From NCBI GenBank assembly GCA_033032865.1, contig JAWHQI010000170.1:307001-371000 (forward strand): a stretch of 64,000 nt of DNA, given 5' to 3'. Both the position numbers and the translations under genes were made by a program. This document shows positions 44,765 to 55,577 of the stretch, in pieces; the stretch's first letter is position 1, and each line of letters opens with the position of its first letter. The DNA comes from Dactylorhiza incarnata. Its lineage: Eukaryota; Streptophyta; Magnoliopsida; Asparagales; Orchidaceae. Below the pieces are notes generated by a model. The model did no database searches, was not told the DNA's origin, and worked only from the letters and a program-made list of their open reading frames with translations.

Positions 44765-45421
44765 TTATGCTAATATGGTTACCACCACCTCACATTGCTC
44801 ATTTTGTTGGAAATATATCTTAAGGCGTTGTCCGTTGACTTTAAATTCAGATTTGTCTTTCTCATTTTGTATGGTCACAACCCCATATGGGTGTACCTTT
44901 GTTACACAAAATGGTCCCGACCACCTAGATTTTAGTTTACCCGGGAATAATCTCAACCTTGAATTATATAATAATACTAATTGTCCTTCCCGGAATTCCT
45001 TAGGTGAAATCCTAGCGTCATGCCATTTCTTCGTCCTTTCTTTATAGAGCTTATGATTCTCATATGCATGAAATCGTATTTCATCGAGTTCGTTTATTTG
45101 GGCTAAACGATTTTTATCTGCATTATTAAAATCAAAATTCAATTTCTTAATTGCCCAAAAAGCTCTATGCTCTAGCTCAACCGGTAAGTGGCATGCCTTA
45201 CCAAATATCATCCGATATGGAGTCAACCCTATAGGTGTTTTGAATGCAGTCCTATAAGCCCAAAGTGAATCATTCAACTTGTGTGACCAATCCTTACGAG
45301 TTGTACTCACTGTCTTTTCTAAGATTGATTTAATTTCTCTATTTGAAACTTCGGCCAAACCATTGGTTTGTGGGTGGTAAGATAAGACAACTTTATGTGT
45401 TATCCCATATTTATTCAACAA
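44765..45421 (-). pseudogene. Athila integrase C-terminal part
   Basis: The frame begins with [31 protein letters not shown], which carries the catalytic Glu region of the integrase core, and continues through [17 protein letters not shown] and the C-terminal domain ([22 protein letters not shown]). It is separated from the long pol frame by two frameshifts between about 45430 and 45515; the intermediate frame reads [18 protein letters not shown], holding the second catalytic Asp. Confidence 0.88.
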
Positions 45422-45490
45422 GGATTTAAAATGATAATTGCAAAAGTGTGCCCCCCATCACTAATGATAGCCCTTGGTGTGCCGAACCTA

Positions 45491-48400
45491 CTAAAAATAT
45501 GTGACTTTTAGAAATTTTAGTACGGATTTTGCATCACACTTTTGAGTTGGAATTGCCTCCACCCATTTGCTAACATAATCAACCGCTAGTAGAATGTAAA
45601 GATGTCCATTTGAATTCACAAATGGACCCATAAAATATATCCCCCAAACATCAAATATCTCAACTTCTATGATGTTATTAAGGGGCATACTCGCTCCTCT
45701 ATTCATATTACCGGTGCGTTGGCACCTATCACATTGTTTTACAAATTCATGGGAGTCCCTAAATAAATTTGGCCAATAGGATCCAGCTTCTAAGACCTTC
45801 ATAGCCGTCCTAAGTCCTTGAAAATGTCCTCCATAAGGAGATGCATGACATTTGTGAAGGATACTTGGGACTTCTATTTCGGGGACACATCTACGAATCA
45901 TTTGATCGGCACAAATTTTAAATAAATGTGGTGCATCCCATAAATAAGATTTCACTAAATGAAGGAATCTCTTCTTTTGTTGAAAACTTAAATCCGGTGG
46001 TAAAATATTACTAACAATATAATTTACAAAATCAGCATACCATGGAGTATTATCACTAGTAATTGCAAGAACATACTCATCCGGAAAGTTTTCTTTAATC
46101 TCTACTTGGCTATTCCTTTCACATTCTTGTTCTAGCCTTGATAGGTGGTAGGCCACTTGATTTTCAGCCCCCTTACGGTCCTTAATTTCTATATTAAACT
46201 CTTGTAATAGTAGCACCCACCTAATAAGACGGGGTTTAGCATCTTTTTTCTCTACCAAGTATTTGATAGCCGAGTGGTCCGTGTAAACTATCACTTTAGA
46301 ATTTATTAAATAAGAACGGAACTTATCAAATGCAAACATTACGGCTAAGAGTTCCTTCTCGGTTGTAGTGTAGTTTATTTGTGCATCATTAAGTGTTTTG
46401 CTAGCATAATATATAGTATGAAAAATTCTATCCCGGATTTGTCCTAAAACAACTCCTACGGCATAATCACTAGCATCACACATAAGAACAAAAGGTGACG
46501 ACCAATCCGGTGTTGTGACAATATGTGAAGAAACTAACTTGTGTTTTAATGTGTCAAAAGCGTGCAAACAGTGGTCATCAAATATAAAGGGAGTGTCTTT
46601 TTCTAACAAGTTACATAAAGGTTTTGATACTTTAGAGAAATCTTTAATAAACCTCCTATAGAACCCCGCATGACCTAAAAAGCTACGAATGCCCTTGACA
46701 TTCTTAGGAGGAGGAAGCTTTTCAATAACTTCTATTTTAGCCCAATCTACCTCCAAACCCTTGCTTGATACTTTATGGCCTAAGACAATTCCCTCTCTCA
46801 CCATGAAATGACACTTCTCCCAATTTAACACTAAATTTGTCTCAACACATCTTGTTAACACCTTCCTAAGAACTTCCAAACAACAATCAAATGACTTCCC
46901 AAGCACAGAAAAATCATCCATAAACACCTCTATTCCTTCATCCATTAAATCAGTAAAAATAGATATCATGCACCTTTGAAAAGTGGCGGGTGCATTACAT
47001 AATCCAAATGGCATTTTGCGAAATGCAAACGTACCATAAGGACATGTAAATGTGGTCTTTTCTTGATCTTCCGGAGCAACCATAATCTGATTATAACCGG
47101 AATATCCGTCCAAGAAACAAAAATAATCATTACCCGCCAACTTGTCAAGTACTTGATCAATAAAAGGTAGTGGAAAATGATCCTTCCGAGTTGATTTATT
47201 TAGTTTTCTATAATCCATACATATTCTCCAACCGGTAACCGTCCTAGTTGGTATCAACTCGTTGTTATCATTTTTCACCACCGTAATTCCTCCCTTCTTC
47301 GGTACACATTGTACCGGACTCACCCACTTGCTATCTGAAATAGGGTAAATAATTCCTCCATCTAACCATTTTATTATCTCATTCATAACTACTTCTTTCA
47401 TGGGTGGACTAAGCCTACGTTGATGTTCAATTGACCCTTTAGCCTCATCTTCTAATATTATTTTATGCATACAAATCGAGGGGCTAATGCCACTAATGTC
47501 TGCTATAGTCCATCCCATGGCCTTCTTAAATTCTTTCAAAATAAGAAGTAGTTTTTCTTCATCTTTAAATTTTAATGATGCATCAATTATTACCGAAAGA
47601 GTATTTTCTTCTCCAAGAAAAGCATATTTAAGATGTTCCGGAAGAGGTTTCAAATCTAAAGTTGGAGGTTCAATAATTGAGGGTTTCATAATTTTTGGTT
47701 CGCTTGACCTAGTTATAGATTCAAAACTCCTAAAGATAGGCAATTTATAATGGGATTCTAAGACCTTCACACATTCATCCAATTCTAAATCATCATCCCA
47801 CTCTTCATTTGTCAAAATTGTGAGAAGTCTTTGTTCTAGGTCATCTTCATTACCCTTAATTAATTGATTTTTAAACTCCACTTCTTCAATAGAGTAACAA
47901 TCTTCTTTTTCATTTGGAAATTTCATAGCTTTTAGGATATTGAATGTTACTTCCTCTTCATTAACTCTCATTGTTAACTCCCCTTTTTGTACGTCAATTA
48001 AAGTTCTTCCGGTTGCTAAAAATGGCCTCCCTAAGATTATGGGCACATCCTTATCCTCTTCCATGTCCAACACTACAAAATCGGCCGGAAAAATAAATTT
48101 CTCCACCTTAACCAATACATCCTCAACTATTCCCTTAGGGAATGCTAAAGTCCTATCGGCTAATTGGAGAGTAAGAGTTGTTGGAGCTATCTCTCCTAGA
48201 CCTAACTTTGTATAAATAGATAAGGGCATTAAATTGATTCTCGCACCTAAATCACATAATGCTCTCCCGACAAATTTCACTCCTATGGAACAAGGTATGG
48301 TAAAACTACCGGGGTCCTTAAGTTTTTGAGGCAATTTCTTTTGTAAAATTGCACTACACTCTTCCGTTAATGCAACTATTTCTCTATCTAGAAATTTTCT

Positions 48401-50155
48401 TTTCTTTGATAAAATATCTTTCATAAACTTGACATAAATAGGCATTTGCTCTAATGCCTCGGCAAATGGAATATTAATTGTAAGCTTCTTAAAAATTTCC
48501 ATAAATTTTTGAAATTGTTTATCAAGTTTTGTTTTATTTAATCTAGATGGAAAAGGTGGAGGAGGGTAAATAATTTCTTTCTTTTTATTATTTTGTGGAT
48601 CTACTTCCTCTTCCTCCGGCTCCTTAACTTCTATAGACTCTTCTCTCCTAATCGTATTTTCTCTTGCCTCTTCCTCCCTTAACTTCTCTAGCAATCCATC
48701 CCCACTTGAGATCTCTACCCCACTCCTTAATGCAATAGCTTTACAATGATTATTTGGCTCTTCTCTTGTTGGATTAAGTGTGGTGTCAGATGGTAGCGAT
48801 CCTATTGTTCTTTGATTTAAAGCATTGGCCAATTGGCCAATTGTGGATTCTAAAGATCGGAGTGAAGACTCAATACCACCCATCCTAGATTCATTCTTTT
48901 GAAACAAACCTACAATATACTCATCAGTCAATTTCCTATTATTGGTTTGTTGATTATGCATATGGGTTGGTATAGAATTAATGTTTTGATTGAAACCTGG
49001 TGGTTGAATTGCATTTTGTGAATTTTTCCAAGAAAGATTGGGATGATTTCGCCATTCTGGATTATAATGATTTCCGAAATTTGAAGGTCCTTGCCTTTGT
49101 TGGCCTCCAAGATAATGTACTTCTTCAGTTACTTGGTTTAATTGTTCCACTGTCATTGGCACACTTGTTGAAGGGGTAGATAAAGAATCTAACCTCTTAT
49201 TTATTAAATTAAATTGAGTGGCAATTTGAGCTGCTAACGAAGTGATTTGATCTACTTGATGAATACCGGCTGGATGGTTATTACCTTGCCTTTCGAATTC
49301 TTGGTAATTGTTAGAAGTAAGATCTTCTAATATTTCAAAAGCATCTTCTGGATATTTCTTTAATAAAGACCCTCCCGCAGCTCCGTCAACTAGGATCATC
49401 GTAGTGGTTTGTAACCTGTTATAAAAAATTGTGACTTGTTGGTGTTGGGCCATCCCGTGATGTGGACACTTCCTAAGCATTTCTTTAAACCTTTCCCATG
49501 CTTCATAAAGTGTTTCGCCATGATTTTGGACAAAAGTGGTGATGTCTCTAACCAGCTTAGCTGTTTTAGAAGGTGGGAAATATTTATTCAGGAATTTCTC
49601 TTCCAATTGATCCCACGTAGTGATGGAACCAGGAGGTAGAGAGTTAAGCCAATCTTTAGCTCGACCCTCCAAAGAAAATGGGAATAACCTCAATTGAATA
49701 GCTTCATCCGAAGCCCCGTTTACCTTGTACATATCACAGATTTCTAAGAATGTTCTTAAATGAGCGTTTGCATTTTTATGATTAAGACCCTCAAACTTGT
49801 TATGTTGTACTAGTTGCATTGTGGTAGAGTCTATTTTAAAATTATTAGCTGCGATTGTGGGTCGCGCTATACTAAATTGCAAACCTCCTCTTAACGGTGC
49901 GTTATAGTCTCGACAAGTCATTCGCGGTGCAGCGTTTTGAACATTATGACCATTGTGTTCGACTTGACCATTAGGGTCCACCTGACCCCCATGATCAAGA
50001 CCATCATGACCATTCCCATTCCCGTTATTTAAACCGTTTGGGTTCATAGTAGGATGAGTAGAATGCTCTAAGCGAAAAGCTCTTCTATTTTGCCTACACT
50101 CACGCTCAATTTCTAAATTTAGCTGGAATAATTCAATAGGCCGAAATCTGGACAT
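45491..50155 (-). CDS. Athila Gag-Pol polyprotein (1554 codons, catalytically damaged)
   Basis: Domains in order: Gag (~150-290; LFPFSLEGRAKDWLNSLPPG), aspartic protease (~630-710), RT (~950-1140; FMDD box at ~1077), RNase H (~1220-1340), integrase zinc finger (~1435-1485; HKCHASPYGGH...CDRCQRTGN) and start of the integrase core (~1500). Three key sites are altered: the protease motif is CDLGARINLMP where Athila normally has GAS; the RNase H end is VAYHLSRL where VADHLSRL is usual; and the first integrase Asp is Tyr (WGIYFMGP instead of WGIDFMGP; TAT for GAT). The frame ends early by a frameshift in the integrase. Gag-pol is one frame, as usual for Athila. Confidence 0.93.
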   Translation of the reverse strand: MSRFRPIELFQLNLEIERECRQNRRAFRLEHSTHPTMNPNGLNNGNGNGHDGLDHGGQVDPNGQVEHNGHNVQNAAPRMTCRDYNAPLRGGLQFSIARPTIAANNFKIDSTTMQLVQHNKFEGLNHKNANAHLRTFLEICDMYKVNGASDEAIQLRLFPFSLEGRAKDWLNSLPPGSITTWDQLEEKFLNKYFPPSKTAKLVRDITTFVQNHGETLYEAWERFKEMLRKCPHHGMAQHQQVTIFYNRLQTTTMILVDGAAGGSLLKKYPEDAFEILEDLTSNNYQEFERQGNNHPAGIHQVDQITSLAAQIATQFNLINKRLDSLSTPSTSVPMTVEQLNQVTEEVHYLGGQQRQGPSNFGNHYNPEWRNHPNLSWKNSQNAIQPPGFNQNINSIPTHMHNQQTNNRKLTDEYIVGLFQKNESRMGGIESSLRSLESTIGQLANALNQRTIGSLPSDTTLNPTREEPNNHCKAIALRSGVEISSGDGLLEKLREEEARENTIRREESIEVKEPEEEEVDPQNNKKKEIIYPPPPFPSRLNKTKLDKQFQKFMEIFKKLTINIPFAEALEQMPIYVKFMKDILSKKRKFLDREIVALTEECSAILQKKLPQKLKDPGSFTIPCSIGVKFVGRALCDLGARINLMPLSIYTKLGLGEIAPTTLTLQLADRTLAFPKGIVEDVLVKVEKFIFPADFVVLDMEEDKDVPIILGRPFLATGRTLIDVQKGELTMRVNEEEVTFNILKAMKFPNEKEDCYSIEEVEFKNQLIKGNEDDLEQRLLTILTNEEWDDDLELDECVKVLESHYKLPIFRSFESITRSSEPKIMKPSIIEPPTLDLKPLPEHLKYAFLGEENTLSVIIDASLKFKDEEKLLLILKEFKKAMGWTIADISGISPSICMHKIILEDEAKGSIEHQRRLSPPMKEVVMNEIIKWLDGGIIYPISDSKWVSPVQCVPKKGGITVVKNDNNELIPTRTVTGWRICMDYRKLNKSTRKDHFPLPFIDQVLDKLAGNDYFCFLDGYSGYNQIMVAPEDQEKTTFTCPYGTFAFRKMPFGLCNAPATFQRCMISIFTDLMDEGIEVFMDDFSVLGKSFDCCLEVLRKVLTRCVETNLVLNWEKCHFMVREGIVLGHKVSSKGLEVDWAKIEVIEKLPPPKNVKGIRSFLGHAGFYRRFIKDFSKVSKPLCNLLEKDTPFIFDDHCLHAFDTLKHKLVSSHIVTTPDWSSPFVLMCDASDYAVGVVLGQIRDRIFHTIYYASKTLNDAQINYTTTEKELLAVMFAFDKFRSYLINSKVIVYTDHSAIKYLVEKKDAKPRLIRWVLLLQEFNIEIKDRKGAENQVAYHLSRLEQECERNSQVEIKENFPDEYVLAITSDNTPWYADFVNYIVSNILPPDLSFQQKKRFLHLVKSYLWDAPHLFKICADQMIRRCVPEIEVPSILHKCHASPYGGHFQGLRTAMKVLEAGSYWPNLFRDSHEFVKQCDRCQRTGNMNRGASMPLNNIIEVEIFDVWGIYFMGPFVNSNGHLYILLAVDYVSKWVEAIPTQKCDAKSVLKFLKVTYF

Positions 50156-50279
50156 AAACTAAAGTAATGCAATTAAAATAAGTAAAACAGACAAACAATG
50201 AAATAAAACAAAAATAGTACTTGAGCTCCAATTACTAAGGATTTACTAATATTGCAAGAAAACGCTAAATTAGTACACG

Positions 50280-50297
50280 TCCCCGGCAACGGCGCCA
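50280..50297 (-). promoter_or_regulatory. Athila primer binding site (tRNA-Asp type)
   Basis: TGGCGCCGTTGCCGGGGA on the minus strand, six bases after the 5' LTR end. It is the tRNA-Asp-type primer site known from Athila elements. Confidence 0.9.
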
Positions 50298-50303
50298 AAA
50301 ACT

Positions 50304-51762
50304 TGATACGGTGAAAATGAGTGTTACGCAAGTGCACGTGCCGATTCAAGTAATAAAGTGTAAGTAAGATCGTCTCCACAAGGAAGTGTTAATTTAACGC
50401 TCACAAGTACTAATATTATCCTTTTCTTTGAATCCAAGTAAATAATTCAAAAGTTGGTTGCGTGAAGAAAAATTAAAATAGGAAAATAACTTTAATTAAT
50501 TAATTCAATGGGTTTTTATTTTTATTTTTGAGAAATACCAATTTTTAGAGAAGGCTTTGCATGTGGATTTCCTAAGTCTATGTGATATGAAATTTCAAAA
50601 GATTTAGTTAAATATTTGTAAAATTATTCTCCTGACGCAAATTAAATGTAGGACTCATTACCTCTCGGTCTCCGAAATCCGTACACAGCGACTAATCATG
50701 AAGAAAGTGAAATCTCTTTCTACTTCCAATGATTAAATTAAAATATGCGAATTACTTTCGTCACTCCTCTCTCGAATTTCGCGACGCAGTATTTGGATGA
50801 AGAATTTTTGGTTAAAGATTTATGTGGTTCCTCTCTCGATTTATTCCACATAAGAAAATGGTTTGTATAACCTTGCGTGCAACTCCTCTCTCGATTTATG
50901 AATACACTCCAAAGAGATATACAAAGCTTGACACAAAATCTTCAAAATGTAATCGCACACTTAAAACGGACAAAGAATTGAAGCAAATAATTTAACATAA
51001 TTGTGTTCTAATACATATCACAAAAGACAAAGTACTTTTCCACACACAAAGCTACAGATTTTAGTTCATGCTAATTGGAATAAAATAACAAATAAGAACA
51101 TCCTTACAAGACATGCTCAAAGACATGGTTGAAGAAGGTAAGTTTTTCATTCCAAAGTTGCAATATTTCTCTCCCGGATTGGAATGGTTCGGCTCTCCAA
51201 GTAGGAAGAATTCTCCTTGCCGAAAATATCTTCTCCTTTCTCCTCAATTTCGTCGTTCTCCCCCCAATTTCCTTCTTTTTCTCTTGCTCTCCTTTCCCTC
51301 TATTTTATAATTCAAATTAAGTAACTTCCCAATTTCAATTCTTGTAACCGCCATCTTCTATATTTAATTCTCCTCATTAGAATCACATAATAAGCCTTCT
51401 AATTCTGTCTCCAGCCAGCTGTCCGCCTGTGCATAACTGCTGCCACCTCATCATATGGTTTTAAATAATCGCGCCATTTATGCCATGTTTTCAGCGCCCG
51501 CTTGTTGTAACCTTGTTGTAACACTGTTGCGACAAATCCGCCTGCATTAATTATTCCTCCATTTCTTTTCTTTCCATTCTGAACACTCATTTAATTCCTG
51601 CATATTAAACTCGAATTTAAGCAGAATCACCATGAAATAATTACTTTGTAATTTATAATTAATTAAGTTTATTATATCAAAGTTTCATATTAATATTCAT
51701 CATTTCAAAGTGCAAAATGTGTTATTCATAGACCAAATAACTTCTATTTTAGGAAGTTATCA
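50304..51762 (-). repeat. 5' LTR of Athila-like element
   Basis: 1459 bp, the same length as its partner at 41687-43145 with about ten substitutions and no indel seen. Confidence 0.93.
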
Positions 51763-51767
51763 CCCAT

Positions 51768-52131
51768 CTGGAACTGGAGCTGAGGTAATCAGCTCGCAGA
51801 AGGGACTCCCCCACCCTCCCTGGTGAGACGGAGACATTCTCCCTACCTCCTCACCGGGAGAGCTGGTCTCAGGCGAGCTGTTGAAGAGCACTCACGCTTG
51901 GAGGCTCAAGCCTTCCTCCGAGGCCGACCCCTTACCTCGTTGATATGCTTGCTCTGTCTCCATCAGAGACGGCGAGGCGAGCACGAGTGCTGGTGGCGTC
52001 GGGAACTCGCCCGGAGGGGGGAGTGTGATCCGCAAAAGTTCCAGGATCAACTTCCTGAATTCTTCGAAGTCACTCTTCTTCACGTACTCGCTGGTAGGGG
52101 GCGAGTTCCCCAGCTCATCGCTTCCAGTCAT
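51768..52131 (-). pseudogene. Tat Gag N-terminal part (other side of the Athila insertion)
   Basis: Open minus-strand frame starting MTGSDELGNSPPTSEYVKKS, then Pro/Leu-rich, then QRGKGSASEEG. It begins about 55 bp after the LTR end and, with a frameshift near 51890, leads to SAPVPDG, which joins the Gag domain at 41681. Confidence 0.65.
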
Positions 52132-52185
52132 GGGACTTGCTCAGATTTTTCTGAACTAGCTGCTTCCACGCTCACCGCACCAGAA

Positions 52186-52698
52186 TGTTGAAACCAAAGA
52201 ACTTGCCTCGACGTTCGCAACGGGTATGCAGCTGACCCTTACTTCACCTGAGCTAGAACATGTGATCGATCGCTGAGAGCCGAAGGACCTTGCCCCTAAG
52301 AATACCTGAAGACCTGAACAGACCCTTGAGCTGCAGCGAGGAGGTCCCACCACAAACCCGGAAGATCAAAAAGAGCTTCCCCTCCCAAGCCAATGCTGAG
52401 CCTGGGCACCCTGGAGAGCACTAAGAAGACCTCATTATCAACCTTAGCTAACAGAGGGCTGGAGTGCTTGCTCACAAGTAACACGCGAGGGAGAGAGGAA
52501 GACTTGAGCTCCAGGTCCCCTCCCAAAGTGCCCATGGGGGTCTATTTATAGATTTCCTAAAATTGGGCTGCGGATAGCCAAATTCTACTATCCGCAGCTC
52601 AACTACGAACCCAAACGACCGAGACAGGAGAGGGGGTGAGTGGGAGACGAGACGTCCACTACCCCCCTTGTCGGGGGCCGGGAGAGTGGACCGAGTGG
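52186..52698 (-). mobile_element. Truncated 5' LTR of the pol-less Tat element
   Basis: Matches 38262-38775 of the 3' LTR; similarity stops at 52698 (GGACCGAGTGG), where unrelated Tat sequence begins. The U3 end is lost, so about 210 bp are missing. Confidence 0.8.
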
Positions 52699-53098
52699 TT
52701 GCGCGGAAGATGAATAGCTTCCGGAAGACGGTGAGGTTAAATTCTATTCGCTCCTCGCGCAAATAGCATGTGAATGCGACCAACATCGCAATCGCATTCG
52801 AGTTCGCTTGGGCGGGGACGACCCCGAAGTACTTAAAGAATTGTCGCACCTCAGGCCAAAGAGGTAAGCGAAGCCCCATCTCGAAGTGAGCGAGTTGGAA
52901 AGCGAGTTCGTCAACATAAAAGGTGTTGACGCTCTCGCGCTCTGTTGTGCAGCAAATGTCGAATCCTGGCGATGGGTATGCGGCCTGGAAATCCGCAAGC
53001 TCCGCCCTCGTCACCATGCCATCCAGGAAGACATGGTCCCGGAAATTCTTCTCCCAGTTAGATCGACCATCTTCGGACTCGCCTGATTTCCTCGGCAT
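52699..53098 (-). pseudogene. Antisense PF04195-like gene of the third Tat element, truncated
   Basis: ATG at 53098 (MPRKSGESEDGRSNW) with a TATA box (CTATATAAT) near 53195. The frame contains ADFQAAYPSPGFDICC and HFEMGLRLPLWPEVRQFFKYFGVVPAQ...LREERIEFNLTVFRKLF, closely similar to the exon 1 at 1250-1430. The domain is cut at 52698, after which the frame runs by chance into LTR sequence and stops at 52472. Confidence 0.78.
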
Positions 53099-53519
53099 GA
53101 CGTTAAAGAAGCGAGTCGAGGATGTGAGTACGTTGAAGAAGAGAGAAGACGATGGTCAAAATAATTAAGGCGGTTGGTGTGGAGGGGTATTATATAGTCG
53201 CTGTGAAAAGCGGAGCACGCCTTTCCCAGGGGGGCCCTGCCCACGTCCCATCATGAATGGCCTCACCACCCACTCGCGCCATCACAATTTTGTGTCCATT
53301 CGGCGAGTGGACCAGATCAAATAATACATGAAAACACGCTACTAGATCGGCGAGTGCCGCGAGTCTCAAGCAAGCAATCCAGCAGACACGAGCGGAAAGA
53401 CTAGAAATATAATAGAACGAGCAAATATACATTTTTATTAAATTTCAATAGACTACAGGCGAGTGCGATACAAGAAAAGCAGAAGATATAAAGGAAGCAT
53501 TCAGAGGGGGACCATTTCC

Positions 53520-54785
53520 ACTACCCGCGACCTCGCGTGCGAGTCCTCTGGCCTCTCATCGTACGAGCGCGCTCGCGCACTCGCGCGAGCTCATGGTGGG
53601 CCGCCAGGACCATCTCCTCCACCCGCACCATGTTCTCCTCCTACTCAGTGGTGTCGCCCCCACATCTTTGTAACTCTTTGGAGAGCCGAGTGACGTTTCC
53701 TTCCCGTATGTGTATTCGCTCCTCCAGGCCTATGATGTGAGGGAACGTGCTAGAGTCGTCCGCGAGCCGATCTTCATTGATGGCGATCAGGAGGCGTTCA
53801 TGCCTCTCCAAGGGGGTGGCCACGCGATCAGTCAACTCGGCCATGCTGGCGGGCTGACCAAGGATCTTGTGAATGCGGCTGAAGGGGGATACGGGAGGTC
53901 CGCTTGACCGACAGAACTCGCCGAAAGCAGGATAATCAGAACCTGCCATAAATGATTCAGAATCAGTCAAGATCAAACATCAATCTTTCACAAAAAGCTT
54001 ACCATGCGAGGTCCCGATATCTAGCGCTCGGCGAGAGGGCGAGCAATCAGGGTCTCTCCGCCCTGAAAAAGGGGGCAGGTCACCCACCATCAGCGGTCCG
54101 AGTGGTAGAGATCGGAGGCTTGCGAGCCCCTGACCTCAAAGGAACCGTCTTGGGGAAGCGAGCCGAGTGGTCAACAACGAGAGGGTCTGTCGCCACCAGA
54201 GCGAGGGCGGTGAAAGCCAGTTCCGCAGGAGGATCTGAGGGCGACAACCTCCTTGGCGAATGCATCATCATGGGAGGCACCGACGAGTGGACCTCAGGGG
54301 CAGCTAAATGAGGGGGACTACAACAATCAGAAGGTTAAGCATCTACGGTGAGCCAGTCGCGACGCCTAGGTTCAAAAAGTACATACTAGGGATTTGGGGG
54401 CGAATGTATAGGTCCATGGGGACATTCGCCTCGTCCTGCTCGGTGGTCGCCGGGGCACGGGAGTTCCTCTCAACTGCGAGCTGTAATCGAATAAACCTCC
54501 GATTTAGTTTTTCCGGCGGTAGAAGAAATGTCGTCAAAAAGCGAGAGATAATACCTGAGAGGCGACATCTTGACCCCCGCTGAGCGGGGACGGGATCCTG
54601 GTCTCGAGTGAGGGAACTCTGGCCTCGGTAAGCTCGGGGTGGTGTTTCTTGGTACTCGCCCGCCCACCATGTTTCTTGGGGGGAGGCGAGTGATCCCTGA
54701 TCAGAGCCATCAATTTAGACGCCCCTGCGGGATTTCTCCCTTTGGGCGGCAAGGAGAACCGAAAGATCTACAGGCGAGGCCATGG
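53520..54785 (-). pseudogene. Second antisense frame of the third Tat element (basic and coiled-coil segments)
   Basis: A TATA box (GCTATAAATTG, near 54885) precedes discontinuous frames: 54752-54534 (LPPKGRNPAGASKLMALIRD...PPPKKHGGRASTKKH, basic) and 53976-53520 (LTDRVATPLERHERLL...LEERIHIREGNVTRLSKEL, ending in an Arg-rich VRERARTMRGQRTRTRGRG). The segments are consistent with an intron-containing gene like those at 920 and 14102. The product is unknown and no full frame was assembled. Confidence 0.4.
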
Positions 54786-54988
54786 ACGGAGGCGAGCGAA
54801 ACGATACCAGTAGGCATGAAGAAGAGAGGAGGAAGAAATTCCGTGGAGAAGGTTTGATTCCACACCGGGCAATTTATAGCATATTGTTGTGGGCCACCAA
54901 AAAGATTCTCTAGGCGAGCTCAGACTCGCCAAAATAGAGTTGGATGGTCTTTCTGTGCCCAAGGTGAGCTCGCAAAGAGCGGGGATTG

Positions 54989-55577
54989 TGTACAACCCCA
55001 TATTTGACGAGTCGAGCACGGGTGCCGACGATGGCACCTGGGTAGGAGCGAGTGTACCACTCGCGCGAGTGCCCAACCCTATAAGGGCATTCGGCTCCCT
55101 GGGCAAGTGCACCTAGGGAGAGCACTCACCAAATTATTTGTGGTGGTCTGCCTGTAGTATTTTCAAGTAGCGTGTTTTAGCTATCTGCAGACCATTTTGG
55201 GTTGCGGATGGGAAGAACCAAAAGGCGGAGGCCGCTATCCGCAGGCCATTTTTAGAATCCTATAAATAGACCCCATATGCACCTTAGAGGAGAGGATTTT
55301 TTTTCTAATTTTCTAGAGAGAGTTTCTTCTTTCTTGCTCTCTGATTCTCTAAGGTGCCGAGCGCAGTCTTGGTTTGGGAGGAGAAGATCCTTAAATCTTT
55401 TGGGTTTGTGGCGGGACCTCCTCGCTGCTGCTCAGGGGTCTGTTTTTGGGATAAGGCCGTCTTGGGAGAGCCATCGGTTCTAAGTGCCTAGTCGTTTGTT
55501 CTCGCTCACTATAACTAAGGGCGAGCAACACCCACTTTGGGGACCGAACTCTGTGAATCAAGTTTTTGGTTCCAACA
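54989..55577 (+). mobile_element. 3' LTR of third Tat element, 589 bp
   Basis: TGTACAACCCC...GGTTCCAACA with CCTATAAATAGACC near 55257. It resembles the solo LTR at 15428-16199 in both ends. Confidence 0.82.

Larger units (their letters stand above)
41687..51762 (-). mobile_element. Complete Athila-like Ty3/gypsy element, 10076 bp
   Basis: Flanked by the perfect duplication CCCAT (41682-41686; 51763-51767) within a Tat gag gene. LTRs of 1459 bp (41687-43145 and 50304-51762) begin TGATAACTTC and end CCGTATCA on the minus strand and differ at about ten positions by eye. A tRNA-Asp type primer site (50280-50297) and a G-rich polypurine tract beside the 3' LTR are present. One long gag-pol frame (50155-45491) and integrase end (45421-44765) follow. 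Insertion is recent, but the pol has damaged catalytic residues. There is no env-like frame. Confidence 0.93.
38262..52698 (-). mobile_element. Non-autonomous Tat element lacking pol, split by Athila insertion
   Basis: Minus-strand order: truncated 5' LTR (52698-52186), putative primer site, gag N-terminus (52131-51768), Athila insertion (51762-41687), rest of gag (41681-40720), three tandem arrays (40560-39140), a purine tract (GAAAAAAGCGGGGATTG) and a complete 3' LTR (38984-38262). No protease, RT, RNase H or integrase is present between gag and the arrays. It would depend on a Tat partner such as the one at 1-35669. Confidence 0.75.
52699..55577 (+). mobile_element. 3' part of a third Tat element (plus strand)
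   Basis: It ends in a 3' LTR (54989-55577) preceded by a polypurine tract (CAAAGAGCGGGGATTG). The internal part carries two antisense (minus-strand) frames. The left side is broken at 52699 against another Tat LTR. Confidence 0.7.

Noticed and set aside
45491..50155. A 1554-codon frame as a host gene
   Set aside because: It has Gag, protease, RT, RNase H and integrase motifs in Athila order and lies between matching LTRs.
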